From positions 1 to 44,587 of the forward strand of contig NZ_QGKS01000218.1 of the NCBI RefSeq assembly GCF_003172935.1: 44,587 bases of DNA. Direction: 5' to 3'. The first letter of the stretch is position 1, and every line of letters begins with the position of its first letter. Shown piece by piece: positions 8,398 through 16,889 of the stretch. The position numbers and the translations under genes are program-made. Source of the stretch: Micromonospora sicca. Its GTDB lineage: Bacteria; Actinomycetota; Actinomycetes; Mycobacteriales; Micromonosporaceae. The notes under the pieces were generated by a model, which did no database searches, was not told the DNA's origin, and was given only the letters and a program-made list of their open reading frames with translations.

Positions 8398-9098
8398 ATG
8401 CAACTCACCGAACAGCAGGTGCGTTCGTTGTACGGCAAGGACGTCCAGGACCAGTCGGGTGCCAAGATCGGCAGTGTCGATCAGGTATGGGCCACTTCGG
8501 GCTACCCGGCCTGGGTGAGCGTGCAAACCGGTGGTCGCCAGGAGCCGATGGCCCGCTGGGGAACGCGCAGATGCAGGACGGGCGGCTGAAGGTCGTCTAC
8601 GACAAGGCAACCGTCCAGAAGGCCCCGAGCGTGCCGCCTGGCGCCAATACTCCGCTCAACGCTGAGCAGACCGCGCAGCTGTACGCGCACTACCGGATGC
8701 AGTCGCAGCAGGCCCCGCAAAGCCGCGAGGAACTGATCCGCTCCGAGGAACGGCTGCGAGTGGGCACGGAAAGCCAGCCCGCCGGCAAGGCGGTACTTTG
8801 CAAGAACGTGGTCACCGAGAACGTGCACACGACCGTGCCGGTCGAGCACGACGAGGTGTACGTCGAGCGCGAGCCCATCACCGCCGCGGACGCGGGCAGC
8901 GTTCGTGCCGACATGGGTGAGGCGCAGCAGGAGATGCAGCTGCGCGCCGAACGTCCCGTGGTGGCCAAGGACCGGGTGCCGGTCGAGCGGGTCCGCCTGG
9001 CCAAGAACGAGGTGGTCGAGGACCGGCCGATCGACGAGCAGGTCCGCCACGAGGAGGTCGCGGCGAACATCCCGGAGCCCAGCCGCCGCCGGCGGTGA
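8398..9098 (+). pseudogene. PRC-barrel/DUF2382 protein, frameshifted (copy 1)
   Basis: An N-terminal PRC-barrel domain (MQLTEQQVRSLYGKDVQD, KIGSVDQVW) starts at ATG 8398 with GAGGAG eight bases upstream. After GGRQEPMA at about 8552-8554 the frame is lost; adding one C to the CCC run restores MAPLGNAQMQDGRLKVVYDK, which matches copy 2 at 40.9 kb (MAPLQAARMQ). The second frame continues with a full DUF2382 domain (SEERLRVGTES, VPVEHDEVYVEREPI, DRVPVERVRLAK) to the stop at 9098. These proteins are linked to stress tolerance; the function is unproven. It could be a sequencing error in a homopolymer. Confidence 0.85.
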
Positions 9099-9137
9099 CG
9101 GGCGGGCCCTTGAGGGCTGTAGGTGCGTGCTCATCGG

Positions 9138-9168
9138 GGGCGGGCGGGTAATCGTGACCCGCCCGCCC
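9138..9168 (+). terminator. Strong hairpin, probable terminator
   Basis: A perfect 12-base inverted repeat: GGGCGGGCGGGT, a 7-base loop AATCGTG, then ACCCGCCCGCCC. It stands 40 bases after the DUF2382 stop. There is no T tract, but strong T-less hairpins are common at actinobacterial gene ends. It could also serve the convergent lipoprotein/ABC operon. Confidence 0.7.
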
Positions 9169-9372
9169 ATCCGGCTGCCACATTGCTATGCGCTGTATGC
9201 CCACCCTTGAGCGCCGCAGATCGTCTCGGCCTTCGCGCGGCCTTGGACCTGGCGGGCAGCCGTCCTGCTCTGTTCCTGCACGGCGGATGCGCTACCCGCG
9301 GCCGTGGACTTGACCGACTGCGCAGCTTGTTGTGCCGGCTCGGTCAGGGCCGGTCTCGGGTCTCCTGGCGGC

Positions 9373-9825
9373 TCAGTGGTCGGGGTCGAAGGCGCCGTCG
9401 AATTCGAACACGGGGTTGGGGACGTCGTGGCCGTGGCTGTCGGTGAGGGTTGCCTGGCCGATGAGTTTCGAGGGTCCGCCGGCGACGTAGGTGGCGTCGG
9501 CCTTGGCCTGCACCTCGAACTTGCCGTCCTGTGGCTGCCCGTGGTCGTCAGTGAAGTGGATCATGCAGATCCAGTCGGGGCCGGGGCCGACGTCGGCGAC
9601 CTCGGGGCCGCCGCGGTCGCAGGCGGCGGATGCGCCGATGCCTGCGACGGTGACGCCGGGCTCGCCGAGCAGGTCCGCCCGCTGGACGTAGAGGTTGGCG
9701 AAGGCGGGCCCGATGGCGCGTTCGAGGCGGGTCTTGGTGACGTCGGGCTGGCCGCAGCCGGCCAGCGAGGCGGCGGCGGCAACCGCGAGGCCGGCGGCCA
9801 GGACGGAAGTGCGCAGGGGGTTCAT
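9373..9825 (-). CDS. Secreted lipoprotein associated with the ABC exporter
   Basis: A 150-residue lipoprotein. The signal peptide MNPLRTSVLAAGLAVAAAAS ends in the lipobox LAGC, with the acylated cysteine at residue 24. The mature part has one block, DWICMIHFTDDHGQPQDGKF, resembling small secreted actinobacterial proteins; no catalytic motif is visible. It is the last gene of an operon with the ABC permease and ATPase (three-base gap), so it probably sits outside the membrane next to that transporter. Confidence 0.7.
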   Translation of the reverse strand: MNPLRTSVLAAGLAVAAAASLAGCGQPDVTKTRLERAIGPAFANLYVQRADLLGEPGVTVAGIGASAACDRGGPEVADVGPGPDWICMIHFTDDHGQPQDGKFEVQAKADATYVAGGPSKLIGQATLTDSHGHDVPNPVFEFDGAFDPDH

Positions 9826-9828
9826 CGG

Positions 9829-10689
9829 TCAGCCTCCGGTGATGTCGCGACGACGCAGGTAGGGGTAGGCGAGGGCGAGACAGATGATCAGCCAGCCGGC
9901 GCTCACGATCGCGCCGGTGGTGATCGGGGCGTGGAAGGGATGCGCGGTGAGCAGCCCGTGCCAGGCCTCGAACGGCGTGGTGAGCAGGATCTGGCGTGCC
10001 TTGTTGAGTCCGCCCAGGCCGCTGAGCAGCTGCATGATCATCCCGAGGACGACGGGCGCGGCGACGCCGATCGTCGGGTTGCGGGTGATGACCGACAGCA
10101 GGATCGCCAGCGCGGTGAAGCCGAGGACCGGCGGGACGGCGGTGGCCCAGCTCGCGATGACGATGGGTAGCGCGCTGCCGGCGGGGATGAGCTGGCCGCT
10201 CAGCCCGGGCAGCGGTTGGGTGCCGACGACGAGCAGGCTGGTGGTGATGGTGCTGGCGGCGAGCAGTGCGAGCACGAGCAGGTTGACGCCGACCGCGGTG
10301 AGCGTCTTGGCCCAGAAGACCTGCGTGCGGCTGACGGAGCGGGTGAGGATGGTCTTCCAGGTGCCGTACTGGTCCTCGTTGGCGAAGATGTCACCGGCGA
10401 CGAGGGCGGCGAGCAGGGGAAGCACCCACTGGTGGGCGAAGGCGAGCACGAACAGCGGTACGGCGTAGCCGCTGGTGTGGATGTGCCGGCCGTAGATGGT
10501 GTCCTTGGGCGGTAGCTGGGTGTTGAAGATCAGAACGATCGCGATCGGAACGACGATCGCGCCGATCAGCAGGGCGCGGCTGCGGGCCTGGGCGGCCACC
10601 TTTGTGATTTCCCAGCGCAGCACCGAGGCGGTGCCGGGCCGGCGGCGGGCGGTGGGCGTGCCGGCGGGTACGGCGGTGGTGGTGGTCAT
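9829..10689 (-). CDS. ABC-2 type transporter permease
   Basis: A 286-residue membrane protein with about six hydrophobic segments, for example ALLIGAIVVPIAIVLIF, VLPLLAALVAGDIFA, LLVLALLAASTITTSLLVV and TGAIVSAGWLIICLALAY. The early SVLRWEITKVAAQARSR and the cytoplasmic FANEDQYGTWKTILTRSVSR loop are characteristic of ABC-2 (NatB/BcrB-like) permeases. It starts at ATG 10689, overlapping the ATPase stop by four bases. With 10686-11642 it should form an exporter; lipid, antibiotic or peptide cargo cannot be told from the sequence. Confidence 0.88.
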   Translation of the reverse strand: MTTTTAVPAGTPTARRRPGTASVLRWEITKVAAQARSRALLIGAIVVPIAIVLIFNTQLPPKDTIYGRHIHTSGYAVPLFVLAFAHQWVLPLLAALVAGDIFANEDQYGTWKTILTRSVSRTQVFWAKTLTAVGVNLLVLALLAASTITTSLLVVGTQPLPGLSGQLIPAGSALPIVIASWATAVPPVLGFTALAILLSVITRNPTIGVAAPVVLGMIMQLLSGLGGLNKARQILLTTPFEAWHGLLTAHPFHAPITTGAIVSAGWLIICLALAYPYLRRRDITGG

Positions 10690-11642
10690 CGGCGGGCTCC
10701 GGTCGGGGCGTCGAGGCCGGTGGTCGGGCCGGCGGGGGCGGATTCGGTGAGCATGAAGAACAGCGCCTCCAGCGGTGTCTCGTCCCGGGTGAGGCCGCGC
10801 AGCGCGATCCCGGCGTCGACGATGTCGCCGATCAGCCCGTCGACGTCCTTCTGGGGTCCACGGACGGCCAGCCCGTCATCCACCGGGCTGACCTCCAGCC
10901 CGCGGGCCCGGGCCAGTTCGGCGGCCCGGTCGTCGTCGGTGGTGGTGATCCGGTGGGCCTGCTCTGGGGCCAGCTCGCGTAGCGCTGCGATGGAGCCGTG
11001 GTGCACGACCGAGCCGGCCTTCATGATGGTGACGTTGTCGCAGATCTGCTCGACCTCGGCCATGTCGTGGCTGGAGAGCAGGACGGTGAGGCCGGTGTCG
11101 GCGAGATGTCGGACCAGGGCTCGCATGTCGCGAATGCCGGCGGGGTCCAGGCCGTTGGCGGGCTCGTCCAGCACCAGCAGTCGCGGGTCCCGCAGCAGGG
11201 CCGAGGCGACCCCCAGGCGCTGGCGCATGCCGAAGGAGTAGCCGCGGACCTTGTCGTGCTGCCGGTCGGTCAGCCCGACGACGTCGAGCACCTCGTTGAT
11301 GCGGGCGGCGGCGTCACCGCCGTCGAGGCCGGCGAGCAGGCGCAGGTTCCTGCGGCCGCTCAACGCGGGATAGAACTTCGGGCTCTCGAGGAAACCAGCG
11401 ACGCCGGTCAGCGAATTGACGCCGTGGCGCTGCCAGGAGCGGCCGAAGACCTCCAGGGTGCCGGCGTCGGGGCGGATCAGCCCGAACAGCATCCGCAGGA
11501 ACGTGGTCTTGCCTGCGCCGTTGGGGCCGAGGACCCCGTACACCTCGCCTTGGGCGACCTGCACGGTGATGTCGTCGACGGCCGTAAGGGGACCGTAGGT
11601 TTTGGTGAGGTTGACGGCGTTGACCGCCAGCACATCGCTCAT
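10686..11642 (-). CDS. ABC transporter ATP-binding protein
   Basis: A 318-residue ABC ATPase of the BcrA/NatA/DrrA type. Walker A GPNGAGKTT is at residues 39-47, the signature is the variant YSFGMRQRLGVA, and Walker B is LLVLDEPANGLD, followed by the switch His in LLSSHDMAEVEQI. A C-terminal extension of about 100 residues follows the nucleotide-binding domain. The ATG at 11642 lies about 7 bases after a TAGCGT -10 element, so the mRNA may be leaderless. The promoter overlaps a TTCATG-N5-TTCATG direct repeat, a likely response-regulator site. Confidence 0.92.
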   Translation of the reverse strand: MSDVLAVNAVNLTKTYGPLTAVDDITVQVAQGEVYGVLGPNGAGKTTFLRMLFGLIRPDAGTLEVFGRSWQRHGVNSLTGVAGFLESPKFYPALSGRRNLRLLAGLDGGDAAARINEVLDVVGLTDRQHDKVRGYSFGMRQRLGVASALLRDPRLLVLDEPANGLDPAGIRDMRALVRHLADTGLTVLLSSHDMAEVEQICDNVTIMKAGSVVHHGSIAALRELAPEQAHRITTTDDDRAAELARARGLEVSPVDDGLAVRGPQKDVDGLIGDIVDAGIALRGLTRDETPLEALFFMLTESAPAGPTTGLDAPTGARR

Positions 11643-11649
11643 GGCCCGG

Positions 11650-11681
11650 ACGCTAAAGATCGCACATGAAGCCAGCATGAA
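11650..11681 (-). promoter_or_regulatory. Promoter and direct-repeat operator of the ABC operon
   Basis: Read on the minus strand, two TTCATG hexamers lie 11 bases apart (11676-11681 and 11665-11670), then nine bases, then TAGCGT (11650-11655) as -10. An 11-base period is what OmpR-family regulators use for head-to-tail binding. The predicted transcript starts at or next to the ATG at 11642. The same design occurs at 12938-12970. Confidence 0.65.
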
Positions 11682-11694
11682 ACGAGCCGGCGTG

Positions 11695-12300
11695 TCAGGG
11701 ACGCTCACTCCTACGGGTCAGCCGCCACCCGACGTAGGCCAGTGCGGCGAATGCTCCGGCGGCGACCGCGTACCACTGGTAGCGGTGCAGCTCCGCCTCG
11801 ATGGCGCGCAGGTGGTCCCCGGCGAAGTAGCCAGCGCTGGCCCACACGCCTACCCAAGCAGCGGCGCCGAGGGCGTTGGCGGTGACGAAGCGTCGCCACG
11901 GCATGCCGGTGGCCCCGGCGATGACCCCGTTGAACTGCCGCAGGCCCTCGACGAAACGGGCGACCGCGACGATTTTCGGCCCGTGGCGGCTCATCACCGC
12001 CTCGAGCCGTTCGAACCGGTCCGGGGTCAGGCGCACGTACCGGCCGTGCCGCAGAATCATCCGCCGGCCGCCGGTGCGGCCGATCAGGTAGCCGATGCTG
12101 TCCCCGGTCATCGCGGCCAGGAACGCGGTGAACGCGACCGCGACGATGGCCAGCTCGCCGTGCGCGGCGTATCCGGCGCCGAGGATGATCGCCGTCTCGC
12201 CCGGCGCGGGCATGCCGAAGCCTTCCACCCCGACGAGTAGGGCGATCCCGAGATAGCCGTGCTGTGCGACCAGGCTGGTGAGGGAACCGGCGATGGTCAC
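11695..12300 (-). CDS. DedA family membrane protein
   Basis: A 201-residue DedA/SNARE-associated family protein. EGFGMPAPGETAIILGAGYAA (about residues 26-46) is the first re-entrant segment with the conserved Glu and Pro. VAVARFVEGLRQFNGVIAGATGM carries the family's R.(V/I)...R..N..AG motif. Several membrane segments follow. The GTG start at 12300 overlaps the PAP2 stop by four bases (GTGA), so it is the second gene of that operon. Some DedA proteins are undecaprenyl- or other phospholipid flippases; pairing with a PAP2 phosphatase fits lipid-carrier recycling. Confidence 0.9.
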   Translation of the reverse strand: MTIAGSLTSLVAQHGYLGIALLVGVEGFGMPAPGETAIILGAGYAAHGELAIVAVAFTAFLAAMTGDSIGYLIGRTGGRRMILRHGRYVRLTPDRFERLEAVMSRHGPKIVAVARFVEGLRQFNGVIAGATGMPWRRFVTANALGAAAWVGVWASAGYFAGDHLRAIEAELHRYQWYAVAAGAFAALAYVGWRLTRRSERP

Positions 12301-12905
12301 GGGCGCGCCGGGGAGGACTGGTGGGCGCCCGCAGTGCCGCCGGGCCGCAGCAGGGGCCGCAGCAGGGTGTGGTCCAGCCGGTCCAGAGCGGCGCCGATCG
12401 GGCGGCGGGCGATCAGGTAGCCGAGGAGAGTCACGGCGGCGCCGACCGCGAAGCCGGCCAGCACGTCGGACGGGTAGTGGGCGCCGATGTAGATCCGGGC
12501 GAAGCCCATCACCGCGGCGGTGGCCGCGGCCAGCAGGCCGAGCCGCCAGCTGACCAGCAGAAGGCCGGCCGCGACGGCGCCGGCCATGGTGGCGTGGTCC
12601 GACGGGAACGACGGGTCGGTGCTTCGGTCGGCCAGCACCAGGATGCCGGGCAAGGTCGTGTAGGGGCGGGGTTCGTGCACGGCGGACACGATCAGCTGGT
12701 TCCCCGCCACGGCGAGTAGCATGCCGAGCGGCGCCCAGACGGCCGCCGGCAGTCCGGCGCCGCGCTGTCGGGCGGTCCACCAGCCGGCCAGCAGCAGAAC
12801 GGCGAAGAGCACCACACCGTACTTCGCGTAGTCGGCCAGCGGGGCGTGCAACCATGGCGTCGCCCGGGCCAGGTCGTTGATCTGCAGGAAGAGCCGGGTG
12901 TTCAT
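12297..12905 (-). CDS. PAP2 superfamily phosphatase (undecaprenyl-pyrophosphatase-like)
   Basis: A 202-residue multi-pass PAP2 phosphatase. The three catalytic motifs are visible: HEPRPYTTLP (the K/R..RP motif), PSFPSDHATM (PS.H) and ARIYIGAHYPSDVLAG (SR....H..D, here with Ala for Ser). ATG at 12905 has GGAGGG eight bases upstream. It likely removes phosphate from a membrane lipid such as undecaprenyl pyrophosphate. It leads a two-gene operon with DedA and is transcribed divergently from the response regulator across a shared operator. Confidence 0.9.
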   Translation of the reverse strand: MNTRLFLQINDLARATPWLHAPLADYAKYGVVLFAVLLLAGWWTARQRGAGLPAAVWAPLGMLLAVAGNQLIVSAVHEPRPYTTLPGILVLADRSTDPSFPSDHATMAGAVAAGLLLVSWRLGLLAAATAAVMGFARIYIGAHYPSDVLAGFAVGAAVTLLGYLIARRPIGAALDRLDHTLLRPLLRPGGTAGAHQSSPARP

Positions 12906-12937
12906 GCTGTCCCTCCGCCGTCCGGATCGAGGTGCCG

Positions 12938-12970
12938 ACGGTAGGCAGCCGGACATGAAGCCCGGATGAA
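12938..12970 (-). promoter_or_regulatory. Direct-repeat operator between PAP2 and the response regulator
   Basis: On the minus strand, TTCATC (12965-12970) and TTCATG (12954-12959) lie 11 bases apart, followed after ten bases by TACCGT (12938-12943) as -10 for PAP2. The arrangement copies that at 11650-11681. The site is 58 bases from the response-regulator start, so it may also autoregulate that gene. Confidence 0.65.
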
Positions 12971-13027
12971 GATCACCGACGGTGTGTTGCACTAGGCAGC
13001 CGGGACGACCCGAAGGGAGGGAGCCGG

Positions 13028-13705
13028 GTGCGGATCCTGGTGGTGGAGGACGAGCGGCGGCTGGCCAACCTGCTCGCCCAGGGACTCCGCGAAGCCGGAC
13101 ACGCGGTCGACATCCGGCACACCGGCCCCGAAGGGCTGCTCGCCGCGGCCACCGGCGCGTACGACACGGTGGTGCTCGACATCATGCTGCCCGGGCTCGA
13201 CGGCACGGCCGTCTGCCGGACCTTGCGCGAGCAGGGAAACCACGTACCGGTGCTGATGCTCACCGCCCGCAACGGCGTCCCCGACCGGGTCGCCGGCCTC
13301 GACGCCGGCGCCGATGACTACCTGGCCAAGCCGTTCTCCTTCGACGAACTCCTCGCCCGGCTGCGCGCCCTGCACCGCCGGGCTGCCGGCCCGCCAGCGG
13401 CCGAGGTCCGCGCGGGTGACCTGCGGCTCGACCCCGCACGGCGGCGGGTGTTCCGCGGCGAGACGGAGATCGACCTGTCCGCGCGGGAGTTCGACATCCT
13501 CACCCTGCTGCTCACCCGCGCCGGGCAGTGCCTGACCCGTTACCAGATCCTCGACGAGGTGTGGGACGGCGAAACGGACATCCGCTCCAATGTCATCGAC
13601 GTGCACGTCGCCACCCTGCGCGGGAAGGTCGACAAACCGTTCGGCCGGCACGCCATCGAAACCCTGCGCGGCGTCGGCTACCGCCTACGTCCCGACGGGG
13701 GCTGA
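13028..13705 (+). CDS. OmpR-family response regulator
   Basis: A 225-residue two-component regulator. The receiver domain (residues 1-115) has acidic residues E7/D8, phosphoacceptor D51 in VVLDIMLPG, and K101 in DYLAKPF. The winged-helix effector domain (about 127-220) ends in TLRGVGYRLR, the usual wing motif. It starts at GTG 13028 with GGGAGG upstream. One base separates its stop from the kinase ATG. It probably binds the 11-base-spaced TTCATG repeats upstream of the ABC and PAP2 genes; this is inference. Confidence 0.95.
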   Translation: MRILVVEDERRLANLLAQGLREAGHAVDIRHTGPEGLLAAATGAYDTVVLDIMLPGLDGTAVCRTLREQGNHVPVLMLTARNGVPDRVAGLDAGADDYLAKPFSFDELLARLRALHRRAAGPPAAEVRAGDLRLDPARRRVFRGETEIDLSAREFDILTLLLTRAGQCLTRYQILDEVWDGETDIRSNVIDVHVATLRGKVDKPFGRHAIETLRGVGYRLRPDGG

Positions 13706-13706
13706 C

Positions 13707-15203
13707 ATGCCAGGTCTGCCTCTCCGCCGCCGTGCCCGTACCGCATCGGGCGGTGGCGACCGGGCGGTGTTGGGGCGCCTGCCACTGCGGATCCGGCTGA
13801 TCGCCGGCTTCGCCGCCGCGATGCTGCTGGTCCTCTCTGGTGCCGGCGCGTTCGTCTACCTCCGCGTCCAATACGCCCTCGACCTGCGCCTCGACCAGGA
13901 CCTCGCCGCCCAGTCGGCGCAGCTGACCGACCTCGTCCGCGCCCGCGGCCCGCTACCCGCCGCTGGACGGGCCGGGCCGGGGGAGTACTACCAGATCCTC
14001 GACGCCGGAAACCATGTCCTGTCCGCCAGCTCCGGCCTGCCCGCCGGATCCCTGCTCACCCCCGAGCAGCTCCAGCGGGCCCTGCGGCATCCGGTCCGGG
14101 CCGACCGCGGCACCCTGCTGCCGATCAGCACCCGCCCCCTGCGCCTGTCCGCGGTACCCGTGCGCCCCGGCGCCACCCCGGCGGCCGGGCAACCCGCGGT
14201 CACCGTCGCCGCAGTCCGCCGCGACCAACGCGACGAGGCACTGCGGGAACTCATCGGCCAACTCACCCTCGCCAACCTCGCCGCCCTCGCCATCGCCTCC
14301 CTGGTCGGCTACCGCCTCGCCCGCGCCGCCCTCGCCCCCGTCGAGCGGTACCGCAGCGAAGCCGCCCGCATCGCCGCCGGCGCCACCGATGTCCGGCTGG
14401 CCGTACCCGAGCGGTCCGACGACGAGGTGACCCGCCTCGGGCGCACCCTCAACGACATGCTCGCGGCGCTGGAGTCGGCGTTGGACCGGGAGCGGCGGTT
14501 CATCAACGACGCCAGCCACGAACTGCGCACCCCGCTGACCCTGCTGTCCACCGAGTTGGAACTGGCCCTGCGCCGACCCCGCAGCGCCACCGAACTCGAA
14601 CAGACCCTGCGCAGCGCCGCCGCCGACACCGCCCACCTGATCTCGCTGGCCGACACCCTGCTCGACGTCGGCGTGCAACCCGTCCACGGCGACACCGCCC
14701 CCGAGGTGGACCTCAGCGAACTGCTGACCGGCCTCGTCGGCCGGTACCGGGCCACGACCGGGGAAGCCGTGCACGCCACGGTCGCGGTCGGCCTGACCGT
14801 CCGGGGAGACGCCACCGGCCTCGGGCGGGTCGTCACGAACCTGCTCGACAACGCCGTCCGGTACGGCGCTCCACCCATCACCGTCGCCGCCGGCCTCGTC
14901 GACGGACTGATCAGGGTCACCGTCCACGACGACGGGCCCGGCATGAGCCCACAGTTCCTGCCGCACGCCGCCGAACGGTTCTGCCGCGCCGACACCGCCC
15001 GCACCACACCCGGCACCGGCCTGGGCCTGTCCCTCGTCGAGGCCATCGTCCGCGCGCACCATGGCGAGCTGCGGATCTGCTCCGCCGGGGTACACCACCG
15101 CACGGACAGCCGATTCGACCTGCCCTGCGACCACCCGACCACCGGCACCACGATCACCCTGCTGCTGCCGTCAACGGCCGACTCGAGGAGTGAACGTGCC
15201 TAG
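13707..15203 (+). CDS. Sensor histidine kinase
   Basis: A 498-residue membrane kinase. The first membrane segment (LIAGFAAAMLLVLSGAGAFV) lies near residues 30-50, an extracytoplasmic sensor region runs to about 185, and the second segment LANLAALAIASLVGY is followed by a HAMP linker. The dimerisation box FINDASHELRTPLTLL holds the phospho-acceptor H271. The ATPase domain has the N box RVVTNLLDNAVRYG, the G1 box HDDGPGM and the G2 box GTGLGLSLV. ATG at 13707 follows the regulator stop by one base. It pairs with the upstream regulator; the signal is unknown, but the candidate targets suggest envelope or antibiotic stress. Confidence 0.95.
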   Translation: MPGLPLRRRARTASGGGDRAVLGRLPLRIRLIAGFAAAMLLVLSGAGAFVYLRVQYALDLRLDQDLAAQSAQLTDLVRARGPLPAAGRAGPGEYYQILDAGNHVLSASSGLPAGSLLTPEQLQRALRHPVRADRGTLLPISTRPLRLSAVPVRPGATPAAGQPAVTVAAVRRDQRDEALRELIGQLTLANLAALAIASLVGYRLARAALAPVERYRSEAARIAAGATDVRLAVPERSDDEVTRLGRTLNDMLAALESALDRERRFINDASHELRTPLTLLSTELELALRRPRSATELEQTLRSAAADTAHLISLADTLLDVGVQPVHGDTAPEVDLSELLTGLVGRYRATTGEAVHATVAVGLTVRGDATGLGRVVTNLLDNAVRYGAPPITVAAGLVDGLIRVTVHDDGPGMSPQFLPHAAERFCRADTARTTPGTGLGLSLVEAIVRAHHGELRICSAGVHHRTDSRFDLPCDHPTTGTTITLLLPSTADSRSERA

Positions 15204-16482
15204 CGTCCCTACCGGCCTGGCCGACCCCATCGGCGAAGACGCCATCAGGACGCCGCCGGACTGGTCGGCGTGGCGAGTGGTGGTCAGCTTCGGCGTGGTC
15301 AGCCTCGCCGCCGACATGGTTTACGAAGGCGCGCGGTCCATCACCGGACCGCTCCTGGGTGCTCTCGGCGCGTCGGCGATGGTCGTCGGTCTGGTCGCCG
15401 GCGCCGGGGAGGCCATGTCGCTGCTGCTGCGCCTGGCCTTCGGCCCTCTCGCGGACCGCACCGGCCGGTACTGGTCGCTGACCCTGGCCGGCTACACCCT
15501 CACCGCGATCTGCGTCCCCCTCCTGGCCGTGGCCCCCTTCCTCGGCGGCGCCGGCCTGGCGCTGGCCTGCGGCCTGATCCTCACCGAGCGCGCCGGGAAG
15601 GCGGTCCGTAGCCCGGCCAAGACAGCGCTGCTCGCCCAGGCCGCCGGCGCCGTCGGACGCGGCCGCGGATTCGCCGTGCACAAGGCCCTCGACCAGGTGG
15701 GCGCGTTCGCCGGCCCCCTGCTGGTCGCGGGGCTTGTCGCCGCCACCGGGCTGATCTGGCCGGCGATGGCGGCCCTCGCTGTCCCCGGCGCCATGGCCGT
15801 GGGCCTGCTGCTCTGGACCCGTCTGCGCGTACCCGACCCCGCCGGATACGACACCGACCCGCCGGCTCCCGCCACCGTTGCCGGCCCCCGGCCGGGCCCG
15901 GTCGGTTCCTGGCTCGGCACCGACCTGCCCCGCCGGTTTTTCCTGTTCGCCGCCGCGGCCGGCGCCGCCACCGCCGGGCTGGTCACGTTCGGGATCATCT
16001 CGTTCCACGCCAACCGCACCGGCCTGATCCCCCTCGCCAGCATCCCCCTGCTGTACGCCGCCGCCATGGCCGCCGCGGCCGTCGCCGCCCTGGCCAGCGG
16101 CTACCTGTACGACCGGTGGGGCGGACGGGTGCTGCTCGCCGTGCCCCTGCTCAGCGCCGCCGTACCCGCCCTGGCCCTGTCCGGGACCGTCGGCGCGGTC
16201 GTGGCCGGCACCCTGCTCTGGGGCGCCGCCGTCGGCGTGCAGGACTCCACCGTCAAAGCCCTCGTGGCCGACCTCGTCCCGGCGGCGCGCCGCGCCACCG
16301 CCTACGGCGTCTTCGCCGCCGTGCAGGGCGTTGCCGCACTGGCCGGCGGCGGTTTGGTCGGTGCCCTGTACACCCGGTCACTGCCCACCTTGATCGCGGT
16401 CCTCGGCGCGACCCAACTTCTCGCCATGAGCATGTTCGCCGCCACCCTCACCAATCGCCGAACCTCCTCGCCGCACAGCTAG
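15196..16482 (+). CDS. MFS transporter
   Basis: A 428-residue major-facilitator protein with about 12 hydrophobic segments. The early RLAFGPLADRTGRYW matches the G.LaDr.GRr loop between segments 2 and 3; a second one, SGYLYDRWGGRVLL, is in the C-terminal half. GTG at 15196 is chosen for the GAGGAG seven bases upstream, giving an eight-base overlap with the kinase gene, so the three genes form one operon. It is probably an efflux protein controlled by the same signal; the substrate cannot be deduced. Confidence 0.9.
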   Translation: MPSVPTGLADPIGEDAIRTPPDWSAWRVVVSFGVVSLAADMVYEGARSITGPLLGALGASAMVVGLVAGAGEAMSLLLRLAFGPLADRTGRYWSLTLAGYTLTAICVPLLAVAPFLGGAGLALACGLILTERAGKAVRSPAKTALLAQAAGAVGRGRGFAVHKALDQVGAFAGPLLVAGLVAATGLIWPAMAALAVPGAMAVGLLLWTRLRVPDPAGYDTDPPAPATVAGPRPGPVGSWLGTDLPRRFFLFAAAAGAATAGLVTFGIISFHANRTGLIPLASIPLLYAAAMAAAAVAALASGYLYDRWGGRVLLAVPLLSAAVPALALSGTVGAVVAGTLLWGAAVGVQDSTVKALVADLVPAARRATAYGVFAAVQGVAALAGGGLVGALYTRSLPTLIAVLGATQLLAMSMFAATLTNRRTSSPHS

Positions 16483-16889
16483 CACAGGCGTGTTTCACCG
16501 CGCTGTCTTCACGCCGAAGCTGCCTCGTCGTCGACGCCGACTTTCAGCGTCGTCGCCGCCCACGAGATCAGGTGTCCGGGAAACAGAAACCGGGGGACGA
16601 TCAGGCCGCTTTCGCGGTCGGTGTGTTTCTGTCCTGGCGCTGGGGGTAGCGCTGTCTGTGGTGTCCACCGTCATCGTTCGCGAGGGTCGACAGGTCTGCA
16701 CTGTCCGGCATACATCGTCGCCGGCGCGGTCATCGGGGTGGGCAGCCGTGCTGATCGTCGTGTCCGGCTGGAGCGTGATCGACCGGTGGTCACCGTCGCT
16801 GGCCGGGCATCGCTCAAGCGGCCGCTGACCGAACCCGCGTCAGCCCTTCCCGGACAGGCTCCCCGCCCCACTGGTTCGGAGGTCCCCTC
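16483..16889. other. Intergenic stretch before the second DedA gene
   Basis: 407 bases between the MFS and DedA genes. I see no protein-like frame, RNA gene or copy of the repeat family here. The promoter of the DedA gene is presumably within it. Confidence 0.4.
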
